Position numbers and translations under genes: made by a program. The notes beneath the pieces were generated by a model that saw nothing but the letters and a program-made list of their open reading frames with translations, did no database searches and was not told the origin of the DNA. Of a DNA stretch of 64,000 bases, positions 50,993 through 59,813 are shown piece by piece; the first letter of the stretch is position 1; the number at the start of each line of letters is the position of its first letter. Source of the stretch: Sulfuricella sp. (lineage in GTDB: Bacteria > Pseudomonadota > Gammaproteobacteria > Burkholderiales > Sulfuricellaceae); contig JBAZID010000013.1 of assembly GCA_041651995.1 (NCBI GenBank), forward strand, positions 15,868 through 79,867. Reading direction: 5' to 3'.

Positions 50993-51023
50993 TAAAAAAG
51001 CCGGTTACACACAGTGGCCGGCC
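50993..51023 (-). terminator. Intrinsic terminator between sat and aprB
   Basis: On the minus strand GGCCGGC-CACTGTGTGT-AACCGGC (51000-51022, two G-T pairs possible) is followed by TTTTTTATAG. It lies 14 bases after the sat stop and 34 bases before the aprB start, so sat and aprBA may be partly uncoupled, with more or less message for each. Confidence 0.7.
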
Positions 51024-51036
51024 AACCTTAAAAAAC

Positions 51037-52245
51037 TTATTTTGCTGAATGACCTTTAAGTTCGATCTTGATATTTTCTTCAGCGGAAAGGCCTGCGTAA
51101 TATTTCTGCAGTACCTTGGCCACTTCCGGCCGGCTGAATTCTACAGGGAGATCCTTGCCTTCGGAAAGCATTGAACGCACCTTGGTGCCGGACAACAGGA
51201 TGCGGTCGTCCTTGGTGTGCGGGCAGGTGCGCTGCGAGGCCATGCCGCCGCACTTGTTGCACCAGAAGGTCCAGTCGATGTTCATGTTCTGGGTTTCGAG
51301 TGAGCCCTTGGGGATCTCGTCGAAAATTTTCTGAGCGTCGAACGGGCCGTAGTAGTCGCCCACGCCGGCGTGGTCGCGGCCAACGATCAGGTGCGAGCAG
51401 CCATAGTTCTGGCGGAACAGCGCGTGCAGCAGCGCTTCACGCGGGCCTGCATAGCGCATGTCCAGCGGATAGCCGGCCTGGATCACCGTGTTGGGTGCAA
51501 AATAGTTCTCAACCAGCACGCTGATGGCTTCGGAGCGAACTTCGGCAGGGATGTCGCCCGGCTTCAGGGCCCCCAGCAGGGAGTGGACCAGCACGCCGTC
51601 CATGGTTTCGATGGCAATTTTGGCCAGGTATTCGTGGGAGCGGTGCATCGGATTGCGGGTCTGGAAGGCGGCAATCTTGGACCAGCCAAGCTTCTCGAAC
51701 AGCGCGCGGGTCTCGGCAGGCGTCATGAACTGCTCGCCGTACTCTTCCTTGAATGTGCCGGTGGAGAGGACCTTGACCGGACCGGCCAGATTATATTTGC
51801 CCTGGGCCATGACCATCTTGACGCCGGGGTGTTCCATGTCGGTGGTCTTGTAGACCTGCATGCACTCGTGGCCTTTATCGATGCTGTATTTCTCGGTCAC
51901 CTTCATGGTGCCCATGATCTCGCCGGACTCACCGTCAACCAGGGCGATCTCGTCACCGTCCTTGATGCTCTCGTCGTCGGTCGACAGGGTGACTGGAATG
52001 GGCCAGAACAGGCCGTTGGCCATTTTGTATGCATCGCATACGCCTTGCCAGTCAGAATGCATCATGAAACCGTTGAGGGGAGTGAATCCACCGATGCCGA
52101 GCATGATGAGGTCGCCGGTTTCGCGCGAGCTCATTTTGACTTTGGCCATGCCTTGAGCACGTGCCAGTTCTGCTTTCAACGCATCGCCAGTCAGTAACAG
52201 AGGCTTGAGTTCACCGCCGCCGTGTGGCCGAACTAGTTTGGACAT
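51037..52245 (-). CDS. sat: Sulfate adenylyltransferase (ATP sulfurylase), dissimilatory type
   Basis: A 402-residue homo-oligomeric ATP sulfurylase. The catalytic motif QTRNPMHRSHEY (about residue 195) and the GRDHAGVGDYYGPFDAQ loop are present, as is a zinc-binding set CNKCGGMASQRTCPH (about 310-325) typical of dissimilatory Sat. In sulfur oxidation it makes ATP and sulfate from APS and pyrophosphate, giving substrate-level phosphorylation from sulfite. An AGAAA ribosome site is weak. It is first in the sat-aprB-aprA row, with a 325-base upstream region holding the promoter. Confidence 0.96.
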   Translation of the reverse strand: MSKLVRPHGGGELKPLLLTGDALKAELARAQGMAKVKMSSRETGDLIMLGIGGFTPLNGFMMHSDWQGVCDAYKMANGLFWPIPVTLSTDDESIKDGDEIALVDGESGEIMGTMKVTEKYSIDKGHECMQVYKTTDMEHPGVKMVMAQGKYNLAGPVKVLSTGTFKEEYGEQFMTPAETRALFEKLGWSKIAAFQTRNPMHRSHEYLAKIAIETMDGVLVHSLLGALKPGDIPAEVRSEAISVLVENYFAPNTVIQAGYPLDMRYAGPREALLHALFRQNYGCSHLIVGRDHAGVGDYYGPFDAQKIFDEIPKGSLETQNMNIDWTFWCNKCGGMASQRTCPHTKDDRILLSGTKVRSMLSEGKDLPVEFSRPEVAKVLQKYYAGLSAEENIKIELKGHSAK

Positions 52246-52570
52246 GTTTTCTCCATTTCTTTGGTTTAATGGTTTATTGCTGCTGGGTTCGGTAAAAATT
52301 TTCCGAAGAATACCATGTAGGGTCGGGCGATTTGATCCATATTTTCTATCTTCGAATAAGTTAATTCGATAATTTTATCCGGATAGATATCAGAATATTC
52401 TGATTTTCTGCTTGTCTTGATGAGGGCGGTCTGAGCTATGTTTGCCATGGAACCACTGCACAAGTGTTCATCGAGAGGAACGCATTACGAAGTAATCCCG
52501 CCGCTATTTGAAAAGCAGGATTGCTTCGCTGCTCGCAAAGACCGCGCGCACTTGTTCAGGCCTGCTTTAA
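52246..52570 (-). promoter_or_regulatory. Upstream regulatory region of sat-aprBA
   Basis: This 325-base AT-rich gap lies between sat and the MscS-type channel gene. It contains a perfect 16-base palindrome at 52389-52404 and otherwise no repeat, RNA or credible gene; a 65-codon frame at 52266-52463 looks random. The sat promoter must lie here, but no confident -35/-10 or sigma-54 core was found. Confidence 0.5.
52389..52404. promoter_or_regulatory. 16-bp perfect palindrome upstream of sat
   Basis: ATCAGAATATTCTGAT is exactly self-complementary. It lies 144 bases before the sat start codon on the transcribed strand. Length and symmetry fit a dimeric helix-turn-helix operator. The palindrome is AT-rich, so chance is not excluded. 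Confidence 0.4.
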
Positions 52571-54091
52571 TTAAAGTCCAAAAAATTCTTTGATCTTGTT
52601 CAGTATTTCAGAGTTTGCCTGGTGGTGAGAATGTTGCGCGGCAGCCAACCCATCCTGAACTGAATTCAGTTCAGCCTGGCGAGCCGCCAGAACCTGGCTG
52701 ATTTCTTCCGCAATGGATGGCCTCGATTGAATGATGCTCTCGAAGGCTTCCTTGTCGAGCCGGTAGCATTCAACATCGGTTTTTGCCGTTACTGTTGTGC
52801 TCCGGGGGGCGCCGGTCATCATGCCCATCTCGCCAAAGAAACTGCCTGCATGAATGGTGGAAATTATCTTGTTGCCGCTACCGGATTCCAGCACGACCTC
52901 GGCTTCTCCCTCGGTCAGGATGTAGAGCCAATGTGCAACTGCACCCTGCCTGGTTATAGTGTCGCCTTTTACAAATGGAGCATACTTCAGGCGCCCTGCC
53001 GCGGTGTTCAATTCATCGTCGCTGAAGGACCGGAACAGATCGACCTTGCGCAAGGTTTTCATACGGCTGGCAATTTCACGCGAAAGGCGGATTACATCGC
53101 TTTTTTCGCCTTCCTTGAATAGATGGATGTTGCCCTCCGGTACCGGCAGGCGGATGTCTGCTCTTTTCAGCGCGGCGTAGATATGAGTACGGACCGCTGA
53201 ATCGGTCGGGTCGTCAACGGCAATATCCGTCAGCCAGTAACGCACGGCATACCGAGCGGCGCTTTTGTCGAAATCCATCATTACGCAATTAGGTAGGGGA
53301 TCCCGCGCTACACGCGGAATTTCTGCGGACTGGATGGCTTTTTCGACGATTTCTATCACGCGTGCCGGTGGAATGTTGTAATCCACATTGAACCATACCC
53401 AGCGCCGCCATAATTCGGCTTGTCCTGCACGTTTGCCGAGGACGCTGAACTTGGATTTCATCAGCACGCTGTTGGGGATGATCACCGTTTCCCAGTTGCG
53501 CGTTTCAACGGAAGTCGAGCGCCAGCGAATGTCGACAACCTTGCCGATCACGTCATCCACCTTGATCCAGTCGCCAACCTGGATCGAATTGTCCAGTTCC
53601 AGTGCGAGGCCACCCAGAATATTGCCCAGTGTATCCTGCATGGAGAAAGCGATGACCGCGGTAATGACGGCAGAAGTGGTGACAATGCCGCTCAGGTCCA
53701 TTCCTGCGTAACGTAGCCGGATCATGCCCCAGATCAGGTAACCGACGATGACCAGCATATCCTCAAGAATGCTGGGGGTGCTGAGGTGTGCGGCTGGCAG
53801 CAGGACGCGGAAAATGAACATTCCACATAAACGGATCAGGACAATGCCTTCCGCCACGATAAATATTTCATGCAGGATGGAGGCGGCTTTTGCCAGGCCG
53901 AGGGTGTGAAAAATACCGCTGATGAGCAGGCCTGCGAGGCAGACGGCAAAGAAGAATAATGTGTGCGTCAGGGTGCGGCGGTCTGCGGGCCTGAGGCGAT
54001 AAAGCAGCATCGCGATGAAAAAGACCGAGCCGATCAGGTAGCCAATGCCCTGATGCCAGGCGAAGCTGGAAATTTCCTGCAATGCGTTCAT
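52571..54091 (-). CDS. MscS-family channel with C-terminal cyclic nucleotide-binding domain
   Basis: A 506-residue membrane protein from the ATG at 54091 (MNALQEISSF). Four or five helices occupy about residues 10-165. The pore/beta domain of MscS has FSMQDTLGNILGGLALELD (about 175), then IQVGDWIKVDDVIGKVVDIRWRST and TVIIPNSVLM. A cyclic-nucleotide-binding domain follows at about 355-475 (VKGDTITRQGAVAHWLYILTEG, GSFFGEMGMMTGAPRSTTV), then a short coiled tail. Such bCNG-type channels are usually poorly mechanosensitive and open on cAMP binding. It stands alone, divergent from crcB. Confidence 0.88.
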   Translation of the reverse strand: MNALQEISSFAWHQGIGYLIGSVFFIAMLLYRLRPADRRTLTHTLFFFAVCLAGLLISGIFHTLGLAKAASILHEIFIVAEGIVLIRLCGMFIFRVLLPAAHLSTPSILEDMLVIVGYLIWGMIRLRYAGMDLSGIVTTSAVITAVIAFSMQDTLGNILGGLALELDNSIQVGDWIKVDDVIGKVVDIRWRSTSVETRNWETVIIPNSVLMKSKFSVLGKRAGQAELWRRWVWFNVDYNIPPARVIEIVEKAIQSAEIPRVARDPLPNCVMMDFDKSAARYAVRYWLTDIAVDDPTDSAVRTHIYAALKRADIRLPVPEGNIHLFKEGEKSDVIRLSREIASRMKTLRKVDLFRSFSDDELNTAAGRLKYAPFVKGDTITRQGAVAHWLYILTEGEAEVVLESGSGNKIISTIHAGSFFGEMGMMTGAPRSTTVTAKTDVECYRLDKEAFESIIQSRPSIAEEISQVLAARQAELNSVQDGLAAAQHSHHQANSEILNKIKEFFGL

Positions 54092-54176
54092 GCCGCAACT
54101 GTAGCAATAATCCTGAACAAATGGGAACTCCTGTAAAATCCGGCAGGGGATTTCAAGAATTTTTGCGGGGGCCGGG

Positions 54177-54560
54177 ATGGCTTGGTACAGCTTGGTTGCA
54201 GTTGGGGCAGGCGCTGCATTAGGGGCATGGTTGCGCTGGTGGTTCGGGCTGTGGCTCAATCCACTGTTCCCGGTGTTGCCGCTCGGCACACTGGCAGCTA
54301 ATTTGCTTGGTGGCTATCTGATGGGATTGGCCATGGTGTTGTTCACCGAATATCCGGGTCTTTCCCCGGAAGCGCGTTTGCTGATCGCGACCGGCTTCCT
54401 TGGCGGCCTGACCACTTTTTCCACCTTCTCGGCAGAAACGGCAACCTTGCTGCTACGGGCCCAATATGCCTGGGTGGCCGGGATCGTGGGGCTGCACGTG
54501 GCGGGTTCGCTGGCCATGACGCTGTTGGGTATCTGGACGGTAAAAGCATTCAGGGGGTGA
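54177..54560 (+). CDS. crcB: Fluoride channel CrcB (Fluc)
   Basis: A 127-residue membrane protein with four helices. It has the family pattern GAALGAWLRW, PLGTLAANLLGGYLMG (the Asn of helix 2) and the central break GFLGGLTTFSTFSAET, whose Thr-Phe-Ser-Thr-Phe supplies the Phe-box and sodium site. Dual-topology dimers export fluoride. No fluoride riboswitch was recognised in the 85 bases upstream. It overlaps the DUF190 gene by a GTGA junction. Confidence 0.93.
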   Translation: MAWYSLVAVGAGAALGAWLRWWFGLWLNPLFPVLPLGTLAANLLGGYLMGLAMVLFTEYPGLSPEARLLIATGFLGGLTTFSTFSAETATLLLRAQYAWVAGIVGLHVAGSLAMTLLGIWTVKAFRG

Positions 54561-54877
54561 ACATGCAGGGCATTTGTCTGAAACTGTTTGTCAGCGAGGC
54601 AGAGCGGCATGAAGGCAGCCTGCTTTATGAGTGGCTGCTGGAACAAGCGAAAGTACTGGGCATTCGCGGCGGCACTGCAATCCGGGCTATTGCCGGTTAT
54701 GGCCGGCACGGCAGGCTGCATGAAGAAGCTTTTTTCGAACTGGCGGGAGAGCTACCGGTGGAGATCGAGTTTTTTCTCAGCGAACCCGAAGCAGGGCAGA
54801 TGCTGGCGCTACTCAAGCGCCACCAGCTGCGGCTATGCTATGCCATGATGGCGGCCGAGCACGGCATTACTGAATAG
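54557..54877 (+). CDS. DUF190 family protein (PII-like fold)
   Basis: A 106-residue soluble protein; it starts at the GTG overlapping the crcB stop or at an ATG two codons later. The pattern LKLFVSEAERHEGSLLYEWLLEQAKVLGIRGGTAIRAIAGYG is diagnostic for DUF190, whose members adopt a PII-like ferredoxin fold and often accompany CrcB. A regulator of fluoride export is the natural guess but is unproven. The stop codon TAG is followed immediately by the ATG of the next gene, so all three genes are tightly coupled. Confidence 0.88.
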   Translation: MNMQGICLKLFVSEAERHEGSLLYEWLLEQAKVLGIRGGTAIRAIAGYGRHGRLHEEAFFELAGELPVEIEFFLSEPEAGQMLALLKRHQLRLCYAMMAAEHGITE

Positions 54878-55633
54878 ATGGGCCTTGGCGATCAGCTGAT
54901 TCTTTTCGTCGCTTCTTTTATAGCCAACTGGTTTTCGGCGCTTTCTGGCGGCGGGGCAGGGCTGATTCAGTTCCCCATGCTGATTTTTCTTGGCTTGCCG
55001 TTTGGCGTGGCTTTGGCAACACACAAGGTGGCCAGTGTTGCGCTCGGCCTGGGCGCAACCATCCGGCACTTCCGGGAAAGCCATCTGGAGCGGCGTTTTT
55101 CGCTCATTATTCTCGGTGCTGGTTTACCCGGCGTGATCCTGGGCGCCAATGTCATCCTTAGAATTCCCGCGCACATAGCGCAACTGGCGCTCGGCATCCT
55201 GACCATGGGCCTGGGCCTGTATTCCGTTTTCAGGCCCAGCCTGGGCATGGTGCATGCTCCTCGCAACCAGGCTGGAACTGCGCTGTTGACCGGAATGGCC
55301 GGCCTGTTCGTGGTCGGCTTCCTGAATGGTTCGATCACCTCCGGTACCGGCCTGTTCCTGACCATGTGGCTGATCCATCACTTCGGGCTCGATTACAAAC
55401 GCGCCGTGGCCTACACCCTGGTGTTGTGCGGACTGGTGTGGAACGGGACGGGCGCCGTGGTGCTGGGCATGATCGGCACCATCGCCTGGGACTGGATGCC
55501 GGCTCTGCTGCTTGGTTCGCTGGCAGGAGGGTATCTGGGCAGCCACTACGCGCTCAAAAAAGGCAATCAGTGGATCAAGCGCGCTTTCGAAATCGTGACG
55601 ATCCTGATCGGTCTCAAGCTGATTATTGCTTAA
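54878..55633 (+). CDS. TSUP family transporter (TauE/SafE type)
   Basis: A 251-residue membrane protein with about eight helices. Repeated family motifs are visible: NWFSALSGGGAGLIQFPMLIFLGL with ALATHKVASVALGLGATIRH in the first half, and GFLNGSITSGTGLFLTMWLI and LLLGSLAGGYLGSHYALKKG in the second. TSUP proteins export sulfite, sulfoacetate or other small sulfur compounds. In a sulfite-oxidising cell that would suit, but coupling to crcB-DUF190 (start directly after their stop codon) may point to another anion. Confidence 0.85.
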   Translation: MGLGDQLILFVASFIANWFSALSGGGAGLIQFPMLIFLGLPFGVALATHKVASVALGLGATIRHFRESHLERRFSLIILGAGLPGVILGANVILRIPAHIAQLALGILTMGLGLYSVFRPSLGMVHAPRNQAGTALLTGMAGLFVVGFLNGSITSGTGLFLTMWLIHHFGLDYKRAVAYTLVLCGLVWNGTGAVVLGMIGTIAWDWMPALLLGSLAGGYLGSHYALKKGNQWIKRAFEIVTILIGLKLIIA

Positions 55634-55639
55634 AATATA

Positions 55640-55756
55640 ACAACGCGAAGCGTTGCCTAAGCCCCTCTCTCCCACCGGGAGAGAGCAAGGAGAGAGGGAA
55701 ACGGACATGGCGAAACGTCGTTTCATGATTCTGGGCGGCGTTTTGCCATGTCCGTT
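55640..55756. repeat. Cluster of hairpins between the TSUP gene and sucC
   Basis: Three structures follow each other. AACGC-GAA-GCGTT is at 55642-55654. A CCTCTCTCCC...GGGAGAGAG element is at 55663-55686, with a further GGAGAGAGGG. A 21-bp stem has arms at 55700-55720 and 55736-55756 (AACGGACATGGCGAAACG against CGTTTTGCCATGTCCGTT, two G-T pairs) and a 15-base loop. No T-run follows, so this is not a standard terminator. A diverged copy of the right arm lies at 58068-58096. Confidence 0.75.
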
Positions 55757-55851
55757 AGGCTTGCTGTTGCTGGATTTGCAGGGAATTTTCCGCCACAATA
55801 TTGAACTTTGGGCCTGCTGGCCCGGCTGTGAATTTTCATCGAGACCAAATA

Positions 55852-57012
55852 ATGAATCTGCACGAATATCAGGCAAAACAGTTGTTGCGCGAGCAGGGGA
55901 TTCCTACTCCGCGCGGCGTGGTGCTGGACGATATGGCTCAGGCCGGGATGGCGGCGGGCCAACTGGGCGGAGATGCCTGGGTGGTCAAGGCGCAAATTCA
56001 CGCCGGCGGTCGCGGCAAGGCGGGTGGGGTGCGCGTGGTGCGTTCCGTGAGCGACCTGACCCAGAGCGTAAGCGCACTGCTCGGCAGCCGTCTGGTAACT
56101 TATCAGAACGCGCCCGACGGGCAGATGGTGACGCGCCTGTTGATCGAGGAAACGCTGGACATTGCGCGCGAGATTTATCTTAGCCTTACCGTGGACCGCG
56201 AATCCGAACGCATCGTGCTGGTGGCTTCCGGCAGCGGTGGCATGGACATCGAGGAAATCGCCCGCACCGACCCGGACAAGATCCTGCGCGAAGTTTGCGA
56301 CCCGGTGTGGGGGCTGCAGGATTTTCAGTGCCGCAATATTGCCTTTGGATTGAACCTGCAAGGGCCGCAGATTGCCTCTTTTACCAGGATGGCGAAAGGC
56401 CTGTTCCAGCTTTTCATGAAGAGCGATCTGTCGCTGGTTGAGATCAACCCGCTGGTCGTGACGACAGGCGGCGAGCTGGTTGCACTGGATTGCAAGATCA
56501 GCGTGGAGGACAACGCCCTTTACCGCCAGAAGGAACTGGCTGCCCTGCGTGACCCGAGTCAGGACGACGCCAAGGAAGTGGCGGCGCGTGAGGCGGACCT
56601 CAATTATATCGCCCTCAGCGGCAATATCGGCTGCATGGTCAATGGCGCCGGTTTGGCCATGGCAACCATGGACCTGATCAAGCTGCACGGCGGCCAACCG
56701 GCCAACTTCCTCGACGTGGGCGGCGGTGCAACGGCTGAAACCGTGGCCAAGGCCTTCAAGATCATCCTTTCCGATGCCAACGTAAAAGCCATTTTGGTCA
56801 ACATTTTCGGCGGCATCATGCGTTGCGACATTATTGCCGAGGGCATCATAACCGCGGTCAAGGAAGTGGGCGTCAAGGTGCCGGTGATTGTGCGGCTGGA
56901 AGGCACCAATGTCGAACTGGGGCAGAAGATGCTGGCCGAGAGCGGAGTGGGCGTGATTTCCGCCAGCGATTTGACCGATGCGGCCAAGCGCGCCGTGGCA
57001 GCGGTGGCTTAA
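55852..57012 (+). CDS. sucC: Succinyl-CoA synthetase, beta subunit
   Basis: A 386-residue ATP-grasp protein starting MNLHEYQAKQLLREQGIPTP. Seen are VVKAQIHAGGRGKAGGV (nucleotide site), SLVEINPLVVT, IGCMVNGAGLAMATMDLIKL and the FGGIMRCDIIAEGI loop. With SucD it interconverts succinyl-CoA and succinate with ADP or GDP phosphorylation in the citric acid cycle. The length is standard. The sucD start follows after ten bases with AAGGAAG between, so they form an operon. Confidence 0.96.
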   Translation: MNLHEYQAKQLLREQGIPTPRGVVLDDMAQAGMAAGQLGGDAWVVKAQIHAGGRGKAGGVRVVRSVSDLTQSVSALLGSRLVTYQNAPDGQMVTRLLIEETLDIAREIYLSLTVDRESERIVLVASGSGGMDIEEIARTDPDKILREVCDPVWGLQDFQCRNIAFGLNLQGPQIASFTRMAKGLFQLFMKSDLSLVEINPLVVTTGGELVALDCKISVEDNALYRQKELAALRDPSQDDAKEVAAREADLNYIALSGNIGCMVNGAGLAMATMDLIKLHGGQPANFLDVGGGATAETVAKAFKIILSDANVKAILVNIFGGIMRCDIIAEGIITAVKEVGVKVPVIVRLEGTNVELGQKMLAESGVGVISASDLTDAAKRAVAAVA

Positions 57013-57022
57013 AGGAAGAAAT

Positions 57023-57901
57023 ATGAGCATTCTGGTTAACAAGAATACCAAGGTCATCTGCCAGGGCTTCACCGGCAAGCAGGGCACCTTCCACTCCGAG
57101 CAGGGCATTGCCTACGGTACCAAAATGGTCGGTGGCGTGACGCCGGGCAAGGGCGGGCAAATGCATCTCAATCTGCCGGTATTCAACACGGTGCGCGATG
57201 CAGTCAAGGAGACCGGCGCCAACGCCACGATGATTTACGTGCCGCCGGCCTTTGCCGCGGACTCGATCATGGAAGCGGCTGCGGCGGGGATCGAGGTCAT
57301 TGTCTGCATCACCGAAGGGATTCCGGTGCTGGACATGATGAAAGTCAAGGCCGCGCTGAAAGACAGCCCATCGGTACTGATCGGCCCCAACTGCCCCGGC
57401 ATCATCACGCCGGAAGAATGCAAGATCGGCATCATGCCCGGCTTTATCCACAAGAAAGGCAAGGTTGGTATTGTGTCGCGCTCCGGCACGCTGACTTATG
57501 AAGCGGTATACCAGACCACCCGGGCCGGGCTGGGCCAGACCACCTGCGTGGGAATTGGCGGCGATCCGATCAAGGGGCTGGATTTCATCGATTGTCTGAA
57601 GCTATTTCAGGATGACCCGGAAACCGAAGCCATCATCATGGTCGGCGAAATTGGCGGCACGCGTGAAGAAGATGCCGCGGCATACATCAAGGCCCACGTC
57701 ACCAAGCCGGTGGCAGGTTACATCGCCGGCCAGACCGCGCCCAAGGGTAAGCGCATGGGGCATGCCGGAGCGATTATTGCCGGCGGCAGCGGGCTGGCTT
57801 CGGACAAGATCAGGGCACTGCGGTCTGCTGGGGTAGTCGTGGCAGAATCGCCCGCTGGCCTGGGAGAGGCGGTTCTGGCAGCGATTCGCCAGGCACGTTA
57901 A
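57023..57901 (+). CDS. sucD: Succinyl-CoA synthetase, alpha subunit
   Basis: A 292-residue protein starting MSILVNKNTKVICQGFTGKQ. The CoA-binding Rossmann loop (GFTGKQGTFH), the GPNCPGIITP motif, and the catalytic His phosphorylated during turnover in KGKRMGHAGAIIAGGSG (about residue 247) are present. It forms the succinyl-CoA synthetase with SucC. No 2-oxoglutarate dehydrogenase genes adjoin, as is common in autotrophs with an incomplete cycle. Confidence 0.96.
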   Translation: MSILVNKNTKVICQGFTGKQGTFHSEQGIAYGTKMVGGVTPGKGGQMHLNLPVFNTVRDAVKETGANATMIYVPPAFAADSIMEAAAAGIEVIVCITEGIPVLDMMKVKAALKDSPSVLIGPNCPGIITPEECKIGIMPGFIHKKGKVGIVSRSGTLTYEAVYQTTRAGLGQTTCVGIGGDPIKGLDFIDCLKLFQDDPETEAIIMVGEIGGTREEDAAAYIKAHVTKPVAGYIAGQTAPKGKRMGHAGAIIAGGSGLASDKIRALRSAGVVVAESPAGLGEAVLAAIRQAR

Positions 57902-58176
57902 AATTTTGCTGGAAGAGGACAGCACTTGACGTGAAACCGTTTTGTGATGCGTGAAATGCAAAAACATCCACTGCACTTTCCCATTGCACGCTTCACAGCA
58001 AGGGCGTAGCCCAAGCGGTTTTACGTTTCACTTGTCGCCTAGAGGCGCCTACTTTTGGTCCATGGTTCCGGGCGGCAATTTACCATGCCCGTTAGCATAG
58101 AGACTCTCAATTGTGGGCACATGGGGTTTCGGGTATGATGTGAACCCGTCCAATCTTCACGATTTTCAGGTTTTTC
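57902..58176 (+). other. Noncoding spacer between sucD and pyrG
   Basis: The 275-base gap has no credible gene. It holds partly complementary GTGAAAC and GTTTCAC stretches (near 57930 and 58025) that may fold into a long imperfect hairpin. A diverged copy (58068-58096) of the right arm of the sucC upstream hairpin is also present. The pyrG ribosome site is weak (TTTTTC before the ATG). The pyrG promoter should lie in the last 120 bases but was not pinned down. Confidence 0.5.
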
Positions 58177-59811
58177 ATGACCAAATTTATCTTCGTTACG
58201 GGCGGGGTTGTTTCTTCACTTGGCAAGGGTATCGCAGCAGCTTCCCTGGCCGCCATCCTCGAATCACGCGGCATCAAAGTCACCATGCTCAAGCTGGATC
58301 CCTACATCAATGTGGATCCCGGCACCATGAGCCCATTCCAGCATGGCGAAGTTTTTGTCACCGAAGATGGTGCCGAGACGGATCTGGATCTTGGTCATTA
58401 CGAGCGCTACATCAGCGCCAAAATGAAAAAATCCAATAACTTCACCACCGGCCAGATCTACGAGAGCGTGATCAAGAAAGAGCGGCGCGGCGATTACCTG
58501 GGCGGCACGGTGCAGGTAATTCCCCATATCACTGACGAGATCAAGCATTTCATCCGTGCCGGAGCAGGTGACGCCGAAGTGGCGATAGTCGAGATCGGCG
58601 GTACGGTGGGTGACATCGAATCACTGCCCTTTCTGGAAGCCATCCGCCAGATGGGCGTGCAGCTTGGCCGCAGCAGCACCTGTTACATCCACCTGACGCT
58701 GGTGCCCTATATTGCCTCCGCGGGCGAAATCAAGACCAAGCCGACTCAGCACTCGGTCAAGGAACTGCGCGAAATCGGTATTCAGCCCGATGTGTTGCTG
58801 TGCCGCGCGGACCGTCCGTTGCCGGACGACGAGCGGCGCAAGATCGCGCTGTTTACCAATGTGCAGGAAGAAGCGGTCATTTCCGCCGTGGACGTGGACA
58901 GTATCTACAAGATTCCCGGCTTGCTGCACCTTCAGGGCCTGGACAAGATCGTCTGCCGCAAGCTTGAACTTACGCCGCCGCCCGCAGATCTGAGCACTTG
59001 GGAAAAACTTGTTTATGCACTGGAGCATCCAGAGCATGCTGTAAACATTGCGCTGGTGGGCAAATATGTAGACTTGACCGAGTCCTACAAGTCGCTTTCA
59101 GAAGCCCTGATCCACGCGGGGATTCATACACGCAGCAAGATCAATATTCACTATATCGATTCCGAAACGCTGGAAACCGGCAATACGGATTTTCTGAATG
59201 GCATGGACGCCATTCTGGTGCCAGGCGGTTTTGGCAAGCGCGGTGTGGAAGGCAAGATCGCGGCGATCCGCTATGCGCGCGAGAAGCGCATTCCCTATCT
59301 GGGCATCTGTCTTGGCATGCAGCTGGCTGTGATTGAATATGCGCGCCACAAGGCGCAGATGGAAGACGCACACAGCACCGAGTTCAATCCGGACACGCCC
59401 TATCCGGTGGTCGCGCTGATCACCGAATGGCGCACCAAGGAAGGCGCGCTAGAAACCCGCAGCAGCCAATCCGATCTGGGCGGCACCATGCGCCTGGGCG
59501 GGCAGGAAGCACTGCTCGCGGAAGGTTCGCTGGCACGCAAGGTCTATGGCGCGGAAACAGTCATCGAACGCCATCGTCACCGCTATGAGGTCAATAACGA
59601 ATACCTGCCGCGCCTCGAGCAGGCCGGTTTGCGCGTGAGCGGCCGTTCCATGGGGGGCGAAGACCTGTGCGAGATGATCGAGTTGCCTGACCATCCCTGG
59701 TTCATGGCGTGCCAGTTCCATCCCGAGTTTACTTCCACGCCGCGTGCCGGCCACCCGCTGTTCAAGGCTTTCATTGAAGCAGCGCTGGTGCAGTCCAGGG
59801 TAAAGGCATAA
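58177..59811 (+). CDS. pyrG: CTP synthase
   Basis: A 544-residue enzyme that aminates UTP to CTP with glutamine and ATP. The amidoligase domain starts TKFIFVTGGVVSSLGKGI (P-loop). The glutamine amidotransferase domain has the oxyanion region PGGFGKRG, nucleophile Cys in LGICLGMQLAV (about residue 381) and catalytic His-Glu in FHPEF. It is followed by kdsA after two bases, then eno and ftsB, a common proteobacterial order. Confidence 0.97.
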   Translation: MTKFIFVTGGVVSSLGKGIAAASLAAILESRGIKVTMLKLDPYINVDPGTMSPFQHGEVFVTEDGAETDLDLGHYERYISAKMKKSNNFTTGQIYESVIKKERRGDYLGGTVQVIPHITDEIKHFIRAGAGDAEVAIVEIGGTVGDIESLPFLEAIRQMGVQLGRSSTCYIHLTLVPYIASAGEIKTKPTQHSVKELREIGIQPDVLLCRADRPLPDDERRKIALFTNVQEEAVISAVDVDSIYKIPGLLHLQGLDKIVCRKLELTPPPADLSTWEKLVYALEHPEHAVNIALVGKYVDLTESYKSLSEALIHAGIHTRSKINIHYIDSETLETGNTDFLNGMDAILVPGGFGKRGVEGKIAAIRYAREKRIPYLGICLGMQLAVIEYARHKAQMEDAHSTEFNPDTPYPVVALITEWRTKEGALETRSSQSDLGGTMRLGGQEALLAEGSLARKVYGAETVIERHRHRYEVNNEYLPRLEQAGLRVSGRSMGGEDLCEMIELPDHPWFMACQFHPEFTSTPRAGHPLFKAFIEAALVQSRVKA

Positions 59812-59813
59812 CG

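Noticed and set aside
52266..52463. 65-codon frame upstream of sat
   Set aside because: No ribosome site, no recognisable pattern, AT-rich regulatory spacer and a palindrome inside it.
54092..54176. Fluoride riboswitch before crcB
   Set aside because: The 85-base spacer showed no recognisable crcB riboswitch core, and it is shared with the divergent channel gene.
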